From Actinomadura macrotermitis (GTDB lineage: Bacteria > Actinomycetota > Actinomycetes > Streptosporangiales > Streptosporangiaceae): DNA of 64,000 bases. This document shows, piece by piece, positions 58,809 through 64,000 of the stretch. Within the stretch, counting starts at the first letter, position 1, and every line of letters begins with the position of its first letter. The stretch lies in the NCBI RefSeq assembly GCF_009604375.1, contig NZ_WEGH01000005.1, positions 124,001 through 188,000 of the forward strand. Direction: 5' to 3'. The notes beneath the pieces were generated by a model. It had not been told where the DNA came from. It made no database searches and worked only from the letters and a program-made list of their open reading frames with translations. The position numbers and the translations under genes are program-made.

Positions 58809-60140
58809 TCACCGAACCCGGCCGCGGCGCCGGGCCAGCGCGCGCAGCGCCGTCCCGGCCAGGACGCCCCCGGCGACGGCGGCCCCGGCCAGGATCCGGT
58901 TCTGCCGCCGGATCCGCGCCGGGATCTCGGCGTAGGGCAGCGTCGTGAACGACACCAGCTCGTACCGGGAGACGTAGCGGCCCGACAGCCACCGCTCCAG
59001 CGCGTGCTGCCCGGCCATCTTGGCCCGGTACACCGGCGAGGACACCCGGTCGCGCATCTCGACGAAGTTGTCCAGCGCCATCTCGGCGATGGCGTCGGTG
59101 TTGCCCTTGCGCCGCTCCTGGTAGCGCGCGAGCGCGCGCTGCCAGTCCCCGCCGGTCTCCTCCAGGCAGCGGTCGATCTCGATGCAGTCCTCGAACGCGC
59201 AGTTGGCGCCCTGCCCGAAGAACGGCACGATCGCGTGCGCGGCGTCGCCGACCAGCGCGACCGTCGCGCCCGCGCCCTGGCGCACCCACGGCCGGCAGCG
59301 GACGGTGACCAGCGAGCCGACCGGGTTGTGCGCGAAGTCGGCGGCCAGGTCCGGGATGAGGCCGGCGACGTCGGGGTAGTGCGCCGCGAAGTGCGCGCCG
59401 ACCTTGGCGGCGGTGTCCAGCGCCTCGAAGTCGCGCTTCGGCCAGAACAGCGTGCAGGTGAACGACCGGTCCAGGTTCGGCAGCGCGATCATCATCGAGG
59501 TGCCGCGCGGCCAGATGTGCAGCGCGTCGGGGTCCAGGGCGAACTCCCCGCCCCGCGGCGGGATCGTCAGCTCCTTGTAGCCGTGCTCCAGGAAGTCCTG
59601 GGCGGCGTCGAACCCGCCGATCGGCAGCACCGCCCGCCGGATCGCGCTGTAGGCGCCGTCGGCCGCCAGCACCACCGAGGCCGGCTCGGCGGGCGCGCCG
59701 TCCAGCAGCACCCGCCCGGCGGCGGCGTCGACGCCGGTCACCCGCGCGCCGAAGCGCAGCGTGACGCCCGGGGTCGCCTCGGCGGCGTCCAGCAGCGCCT
59801 CGTTCAGCTCGGCGCGGCTGATGGAGTTGATCGCGCGCCGGCCGTCGGAGCTGTAGGGCTGGAAGTTGCGGGCGCGGTTCAGCGGGTGCACCATCCGCCC
59901 GTGCATGGGCAGCGCCCGCTTCAGCGCCAGGTCGCGCAGCCCGACCTGCTCCAGCGCGGCCAGGCCGCGCGCCGACAGCGCCAGGTTGATGGAGCGGCCG
60001 CGCTCGGCGCCGGTGACGCGCGGGTCGGCGCGCCGCTCGTACACCGTGACGGCGATGCCGCGGCGGCCGAGCAGGGTGGCCAGTAGGCTGCCGGCCAGGC
60101 CGGCGCCGACGATGGCGACCCGGGGGGTGTCAGGCGTCAT
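58809..60140 (-). CDS. kmo: Kynurenine 3-monooxygenase-type FAD enzyme
   Basis: 443 residues. FAD-binding GxGxxG in VAIVGAGLAGSLLATLLGRRG; the family strings GRSINLALSARGLAALE, MHGRMVHPL, YSAIRR, LVGDAAHAIVPFFGQGANCAFED and FVEMRD are those of KMO. A C-terminal hydrophobic segment ILAGAAVAGGVLAGTALRAL (about 411-430) then RRRG resembles the membrane anchor of eukaryotic KMO. It would convert L-kynurenine to 3-hydroxykynurenine with NADPH and O2. The ATG at 60140 overlaps the end of the tdo gene, so both are one operon. Confidence 0.92.
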   Translation of the reverse strand: MTPDTPRVAIVGAGLAGSLLATLLGRRGIAVTVYERRADPRVTGAERGRSINLALSARGLAALEQVGLRDLALKRALPMHGRMVHPLNRARNFQPYSSDGRRAINSISRAELNEALLDAAEATPGVTLRFGARVTGVDAAAGRVLLDGAPAEPASVVLAADGAYSAIRRAVLPIGGFDAAQDFLEHGYKELTIPPRGGEFALDPDALHIWPRGTSMMIALPNLDRSFTCTLFWPKRDFEALDTAAKVGAHFAAHYPDVAGLIPDLAADFAHNPVGSLVTVRCRPWVRQGAGATVALVGDAAHAIVPFFGQGANCAFEDCIEIDRCLEETGGDWQRALARYQERRKGNTDAIAEMALDNFVEMRDRVSSPVYRAKMAGQHALERWLSGRYVSRYELVSFTTLPYAEIPARIRRQNRILAGAAVAGGVLAGTALRALARRRGRVR

Positions 60141-60930
60141 GGACGACGGTCTCCTCGATCTGGGACCGGACCTCCCACAGGTCCGGGAAGGCCGGGGTGA
60201 ACAGGGTGCGGCGCAGGTACTCGGCGCCGTCGGAGCCACCGGTGCCGATCTTGGCACCGATGGTGCGCTCGACCATCTTCACGTGCCGGTAGCGCCACTC
60301 CTGGACGCCCTCGTCCACGTCGACCAGGGCCTCGCACACCTCGGCGGCCGGGCCGGTGTCGTCGGCGTACACCGCCAGCAGCACCTTCTGCACGCCGGGG
60401 TCGGGCCGCCACGGCGCGGCCGGGTCGCGCTCCAGGACGGCGGCGGGGACGGCGTGCCCGTGCGCGGCCAGGTAGCGCAGCAGCGAGTCCAGCAGCGAGC
60501 GGCGGCCGAGCGCGGCGCGCAGCCGGTCGTCGTCGCGGACGTCGGAGGCGGGGAAGGAGCGCCGGCCGAGCACCGCCTCGATCTCGCGGAACTGCGCCGA
60601 CTGGAAGCCGCTGGAGGTGCCGAGCGCGTCGCGGAACGAGGCGAACTGGCGCGGCGTCATGGTCTCCAGGACGTCCAGCTGGCCCACCACCGTCTTCAAG
60701 ATCTTGGCGATGCGGCGGGCGGTGCGCAGCGCCCCGGCGCTGTCGCCGGCCTCCAGCCGGCGCTGCAGCAGGGCGGCCTCGTGCAGGATCTGCTTGAACC
60801 ACAGCTCGTAGACCTGATGGATGATCACGAACAGCAGCTCGTCGTGCGCCCCGGTCCGGGGTTCCTGGCAGGCCAGCAGCTCGTCCAGCCGCAGGTAGCC
60901 GCCGTAGGTGACGGCCTGCGCGTCGTCCAT
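60130..60930 (-). CDS. kynA: Tryptophan 2,3-dioxygenase
   Basis: 266 residues. Family strings LTYGGYL-like VTYGGYLRLDELL, HDELLFVIIHQVYELWFKQILHE (His38 corresponds to the active-site His of Xanthomonas TDO), GTSSGFQSAQFREIE and WRYRHVKMVERTIGAKIGTGGSDGAEYL with the heme-ligand His. The heme enzyme opens L-tryptophan to N-formylkynurenine. Co-transcribed upstream of kmo (11-base overlap). Formamidase and kynureninase genes are not adjacent. ATG 60930 has GGGAGGG upstream. Confidence 0.95.
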   Translation of the reverse strand: MDDAQAVTYGGYLRLDELLACQEPRTGAHDELLFVIIHQVYELWFKQILHEAALLQRRLEAGDSAGALRTARRIAKILKTVVGQLDVLETMTPRQFASFRDALGTSSGFQSAQFREIEAVLGRRSFPASDVRDDDRLRAALGRRSLLDSLLRYLAAHGHAVPAAVLERDPAAPWRPDPGVQKVLLAVYADDTGPAAEVCEALVDVDEGVQEWRYRHVKMVERTIGAKIGTGGSDGAEYLRRTLFTPAFPDLWEVRSQIEETVVHDA

Positions 60931-61117
60931 CGACGTCGTCCCTCCCGCGGGCCCGCGGCGACCCGGCACACCGTTGTACCGGGGACATCCGCCGCAAGAC
61001 CGGCACCAAACGGTATACACCGGTCAGGTGACCTATCCGACATCCGGGGGTGCCCGGCGTGGCGCCGGTGAGCTGCGACACTGGGCGGCAACGACCGGCG
61101 GGCGCCAGGGAGCGGGA

Positions 61118-61897
61118 GTGCAGGAGACGGACCGGCTGCGCAGGGCCGCGGCGTTCTACCGCCCGCCCGCGCGCCGCCCCTACGCGCGCGCCGAGCTGAG
61201 CTTCCTGCGCTGGGCGTCCGCCCGCGGGGTGATGGACGAGCGGACCGGCAGCCCGTGGTGGCGGGCCGTCAACGACCGGCTGCTGCGCGACAAGGCGGCG
61301 GCGGACGCGGCCGGGGACGGCGCGCCCGCGCCGAGCGTCCGGCTGTGGCGGGAGTTCACCGCGGCCCCGTCCCCGGCGTCCTGGTACCGGGCGCACAACG
61401 CCAGCGTCGTCGCCGGCTACCTGGACAACCTGCCGCTCGCCGAGGCCGAGCTGCCCGCCGAGCGGTTCATGATGAACGTGGCCCTGCTGCGGGTGCTGTA
61501 CGCCCACGCGCTGGTGGCCCGGCCCCGCCTCGCGCTCGGCCCGTTCGCGCGGCTCGGGCCGCCGCTCGGCGACCCGCGCGGCGGCTCGGTCGGGTTCTTC
61601 CTGGACCTGCGCAGTTCCTTCCCCGCCCGCTACCCGCTGACCGGCCTCACCGCCGAGCGGCTCATCGAGACCGAGGGGCGGGTGGCGCGCGCCCTGGACT
61701 ACGGCCTGATCGCGCCCCGGCTGGCCGGTGTCTACGGCTTCGCGTCCCGCACGCTCGGCGAGCCGCGGGTCGCCGGGCTGATCCACGACGGGGCGCCCTG
61801 CTACGCCTGGCCCGCCGCGCGGCGCTCGGTCTGGCCGTCGGGCGCCCTCGGCCTCGCCCGGCTGGTCGCGCTGGCCACCGGCGCGCCCGCCCGCTAG
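61118..61897 (+). CDS. Uncharacterised protein, 259 aa
   Basis: GTG 61118, preceded by GGGAGCGGGA, opens a frame without known domain. Strings such as ELSFLRWASARGVMDERTGSPWWRAVNDRLLRDKA, WYRAHNASVVAGYLDNLPLAEAELPAERFMMNVALLRVLYAHALV and DYGLIAPRLAGVYGFASRTL suggest an all-helical protein with conserved Trp/Tyr/His. Divergent from the tdo-kmo operon with 187 bases between; it may share its control. The stop shares CTAG with the alcohol dehydrogenase stop. Confidence 0.7.
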   Translation: MQETDRLRRAAAFYRPPARRPYARAELSFLRWASARGVMDERTGSPWWRAVNDRLLRDKAAADAAGDGAPAPSVRLWREFTAAPSPASWYRAHNASVVAGYLDNLPLAEAELPAERFMMNVALLRVLYAHALVARPRLALGPFARLGPPLGDPRGGSVGFFLDLRSSFPARYPLTGLTAERLIETEGRVARALDYGLIAPRLAGVYGFASRTLGEPRVAGLIHDGAPCYAWPAARRSVWPSGALGLARLVALATGAPAR

Positions 61898-62907
61898 GGC
61901 TTCAGGACGAGGCGGATCGGGTTCCCCTCCTTGCGGATCAGCCGGTCCACCGCCTCGCGCGCGTCGGCCAGCGGCAGCACCCCCGAGACCGACCGGGAGA
62001 AGTCCAGCCGGTGCCCGCGCACCAGCGCCAGCAGCTCGGGCAGGTCGGTGAACTCCGAGCCGTAGTGGCCCCTGATCTGCTGCTGCAGGTAGCTGAACGC
62101 GGTGCCGTCGCTGATGGTGAGCGGCTGGTGGGTGAGGCCCACCAGGACCATCCGGCCGCGCGGGCCGAGGCACCGGGCGGCCTGCTCGCGCACCGGCGCG
62201 ACGCCGGCGAAGTCGAAGGCGATGTCCAGCCCGATCCCGCCGCTCGCGGCGCGGATCTGCTCGACCGCGTCCTCGGCGGCCGGGTCGACGGCCACGTCGG
62301 CGCCGAAGTCCAGGGCGCGGTCGCGGGCGGCCGGCAGCGGGTCGACGGCGATGATCGGCGCGGCGCCGGCGACGCGCAGCAGCTGCACGGCGTGCGCACC
62401 GAGCCCGCCGGCGCCCCACACCCCGGCGGGCCGCCCCGGCCGGGTCCGGCCGGTCGTGGTGATGGCCGCCCACGGCGTGGACACCGCGTCGGGGATGATC
62501 GCGGCCTGCTCGAAGGGCAGGTCGTCGGGGATGGCCAGCAGGGTGCCCGCGGTGGCGAGCGCGTACTCGGCCCAGCCGCCGTCGTAGTCGACGCCGCGTG
62601 TGTGGACGACGCCGTCGCGCTCCTCGCCGGCCGCCAGCAGCACTCGCTGCCCCGGCCGCCAGGCGGTGACGCCGGGTCCGAGCGCGTCCACCGTGCCGGC
62701 GACCTCGTGCCCGAGGGTCACCGTGTCGCCGGGCAGGAACAGCGGCTTCAGGCCGCCGTCGATCAGGTGCACGTCCGACAGGCACACCCCGGCGGCCTCG
62801 ACCCGGATCCGGACCTCGCCGGGGCCGGGCTCGGGCACCGGCACCTCGGTGACCTGGAAGTCCAGCGTGGCGACGTTCAGCCGTCCGGCGAGCATGGTGG
62901 CGGTCAT
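61894..62907 (-). CDS. Zinc-dependent alcohol dehydrogenase, MDR superfamily
   Basis: 337 residues. Catalytic zinc ligands are Cys in AAGVCLSDVHL and His-Glu in LGHEVAGTV; the NAD(P)-binding Rossmann motif is WGAGGLGAHAVQLLR, and DAVSTPWAAITTTGR is typical of the MDR fold. The four-cysteine structural zinc lobe is absent. Substrate unknown. ATG 62907 sits directly against a GGGGGGA-CGA-TCCCCCC hairpin, which could hide the start; ATG 62895 is an alternative. Confidence 0.88.
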   Translation of the reverse strand: MTATMLAGRLNVATLDFQVTEVPVPEPGPGEVRIRVEAAGVCLSDVHLIDGGLKPLFLPGDTVTLGHEVAGTVDALGPGVTAWRPGQRVLLAAGEERDGVVHTRGVDYDGGWAEYALATAGTLLAIPDDLPFEQAAIIPDAVSTPWAAITTTGRTRPGRPAGVWGAGGLGAHAVQLLRVAGAAPIIAVDPLPAARDRALDFGADVAVDPAAEDAVEQIRAASGGIGLDIAFDFAGVAPVREQAARCLGPRGRMVLVGLTHQPLTISDGTAFSYLQQQIRGHYGSEFTDLPELLALVRGHRLDFSRSVSGVLPLADAREAVDRLIRKEGNPIRLVLKP

Positions 62908-62924
62908 GGGGGGACGATCCCCCC
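62908..62924. promoter_or_regulatory. Hairpin abutting the alcohol dehydrogenase start codon
   Basis: GGGGGGA-CGA-TCCCCCC begins 1 base before the ATG on the minus strand. In mRNA it would form a stable hairpin at the ribosome site. Confidence 0.4.
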
Positions 62925-62966
62925 CATCGGGGTCAATCCACGGCAAGGCGGGGGCGATGTTACGCC

Positions 62967-63491
62967 CTAGGGGGCGATCTCGCCCGCCGAGACGCGGACG
63001 GCGCGCAGCGCCTCGGTGATGCCGGCGGCCTGCTCGGCGGTCAGGTCGGCGAGGCCGAACTCGCCGTCGTGCAGCGCGGTGGTCGCCTGCTCGGCCAGCT
63101 CGCGCCCGGCCGGGGTGATGGAGGCGAGCACCACGCGCCGGTCGTCGGGGGAGGGGGCGCGGCGGGCCAGGCCGCGCTGCTCCAGCCGGCCGATCACGTT
63201 GGTGACCGAGGCCGGGTGGACCATCAGCCGCACCCCCATCTTGCCCATCGGCAGCGTGCCGGTGCGGCTGAAGGCGAGCAGCCGGAGCGCCTCGTAGGCG
63301 GCGAAGGTCAGCCCGTAGGGCTTCAGCACCGCCTCGATCCGGCTGAGCAGCAGCTGCTGGGCGCGCATCACCGAGGTCACCGCCGCCATATGGTCGGCGT
63401 GCTCGGGCCACCGGGCGCTCCACTGGCGGTGCGCCTCGGCGATCGGGTCGAAGGGGGCGTCGGGGCCGGTCACAGGGTCACCGTATGCCAC
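62967..63491 (-). CDS. MarR-family regulator next to icmF
   Basis: 174 residues. MarR winged helix: LPMGKMGVRLMVHPASVTNVIGRLEQRGLARRAPSPDDRRVVLASI (about 80-125), dimerisation helices at both ends. GTG 63491 is taken as start although its ribosome site is weak; GTG 63473 could also serve. Divergent from icmF with an 82-base shared region holding a promoter and an inverted repeat, so control of icmF is likely. The ligand may be an acyl-CoA or aromatic acid (speculative). Confidence 0.88.
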   Translation of the reverse strand: MAYGDPVTGPDAPFDPIAEAHRQWSARWPEHADHMAAVTSVMRAQQLLLSRIEAVLKPYGLTFAAYEALRLLAFSRTGTLPMGKMGVRLMVHPASVTNVIGRLEQRGLARRAPSPDDRRVVLASITPAGRELAEQATTALHDGEFGLADLTAEQAAGITEALRAVRVSAGEIAP

Positions 63492-63500
63492 CGGGGCCGC

Positions 63501-63529
63501 TTGACGGGGTCGCGCACGGAAACTACTTT
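63501..63529 (+). promoter_or_regulatory. icmF promoter
   Basis: TTGACG (63501-63506), 17-base spacer and TACTTT (63524-63529): a textbook housekeeping-sigma promoter, with transcription start predicted near 63536, 38 bases before the GTG. Confidence 0.65.
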
Positions 63530-63533
63530 AACT

Positions 63534-63546
63534 TCCAAATATTGGA
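63534..63546. promoter_or_regulatory. Operator over the icmF transcription start
   Basis: TCCAA-ATA-TTGGA, 13 bases, lies over the predicted transcription start. Likely bound by the divergent MarR protein. Confidence 0.55.
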
Positions 63547-63573
63547 TGTCCAAGAGTAGGTACGGAGGTCGCG

Positions 63574-64000
63574 GTGACCGGCTCGGCAGGAAGCACGGCG
63601 GGAACGCTGCACACCCCGGTCCACCCGGTGCGGTTCGTGACGGCCGCCGCGCTGTTCGACGGGCACGACGCCGCGATCAACATCATGCGGCGCATCCTGC
63701 AGTCCCAGGGCGCCGAGGTGGTGCACCTCGGCCACGACCGGTCGGTCCGCGAGGTCGTGGACGCGGTGCTGGAGGAGGACGCCCAGGGCGTGGCGATCAG
63801 CTCCTACCAGGGCGGCCACGTGGAGTACTTCGAGTACCTGGCGCGCGCGCTGAAGGAGGCGGGCGCCGGGCACGTGAAGGTGTTCGGCGGGGGCGGTGGC
63901 GTCATCGTCGCCGACGAGATCGCCCGGCTGCGCGCCGCCGGGGTGCGGATCTTCTCGCCCGAGGACGGCCAGCGCCTCGGCCTGCCCGGCATGATCAACG
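63574..64000 (+). CDS. icmF: Fused isobutyryl-CoA mutase IcmF (3' end outside window)
   Basis: The first 142 codons from GTG 63574 (GGAGG 5-6 bases upstream) encode the N-terminal B12-binding domain: TAAALFDGHDAAINIMRRILQSQGAEVVHLGHDRSV, where the His of DGHD is the lower cobalt ligand, GVAISSYQGGHVEYFEYL and KVFGGGGGVIVADEI, then SPEDGQRLGLPGMIN. In IcmF this domain is followed by a MeaI-type GTPase and the substrate domain. Placing the B12 domain first distinguishes it from methylmalonyl-CoA mutase, in which it is C-terminal. It interconverts isobutyryl- and n-butyryl-CoA. Confidence 0.9.
   Translation, partial: MTGSAGSTAGTLHTPVHPVRFVTAAALFDGHDAAINIMRRILQSQGAEVVHLGHDRSVREVVDAVLEEDAQGVAISSYQGGHVEYFEYLARALKEAGAGHVKVFGGGGGVIVADEIARLRAAGVRIFSPEDGQRLGLPGMIN

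Overview
The window is a continuous stretch of very GC-rich (roughly 70-75 %) actinobacterial chromosome with densely packed genes, many ATGA or TGATG overlaps, frequent GTG/TTG starts and G/C third codon positions. The gene set fits a mycelial actinomycete, and an Actinomadura/Thermomonosporaceae-like organism is my best guess (inference). It contains a sufR-sufB-sufD-Rieske-sufC-sufS-sufU-sufT operon followed by an ABC-F / HTH / enoyl-CoA hydratase cluster, an order I recall from Mycobacterium tuberculosis Rv1460-Rv1473A. No rRNA, tRNA, CRISPR array, prophage or transposase was recognised, and no gene-free gap exceeds 300 bases.

Layout. 0-0.7 kb: end of a universal stress protein. 0.7-7.5 kb: the Fe-S assembly (suf) operon with an IdeR-like iron box and a SufR-type operator in front. 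7.6-10.5 kb: a NarL-type two-component system and a degenerate EAL-CBS protein. 10.7-13.2 kb: a small membrane protein and three tandem AIM24-family paralogues. 13.3-16.4 kb: an ABC-F gene with a leader peptide and attenuator, an HTH protein and an enoyl-CoA hydratase. 16.4-24.6 kb: secreted Xaa-Pro dipeptidyl-peptidase, ABC exporter, sulfotransferase, sirtuin and LD-carboxypeptidase. 24.7-30.3 kb: a YczE/MocR divergent pair, CBS protein, MFS carrier and type II NADH dehydrogenase-like protein. 30.3-34.1 kb: an EphD-like hydrolase-SDR fusion coupled to an M24 peptidase, and a PF10118 protein.

34.2-50.2 kb: fdhD, lipoproteins, small membrane proteins, acyl-CoA ligase, selD, peptide symporter, prpE, an MFS/MarR pair, then selA-selB. 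50.2-54.2 kb: a DinB/MDMPI-fold protein, a free-standing LAGLIDADG endonuclease gene of lower GC, rtcB and two small genes. 54.5-58.8 kb: two unknown proteins, then a molybdenum-cofactor group (moaA, DUF3467, mobA, DUF6457). 58.8-64 kb: tryptophan 2,3-dioxygenase and kynurenine 3-monooxygenase, an unknown protein, an alcohol dehydrogenase, a MarR regulator and the start of a fused isobutyryl-CoA mutase (icmF).

How parts work together. The suf operon builds Fe-S clusters needed by MoaA. MoaA, MobA and FdhD, with SelA, SelB and SelD, form much of the support kit for a molybdenum (possibly selenocysteine-containing) formate dehydrogenase, which is not in the window; no tRNA-Sec gene was seen either. 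Several genes share a -10-like hexamer exactly 6 nt before the start codon, implying leaderless transcripts. The least ordinary elements are the ABC-F leader/attenuator, a doubly coupled 34-codon ORF between sufC and sufS, and the homing endonuclease next to an rtcB gene that carries a patch of atypical codons.
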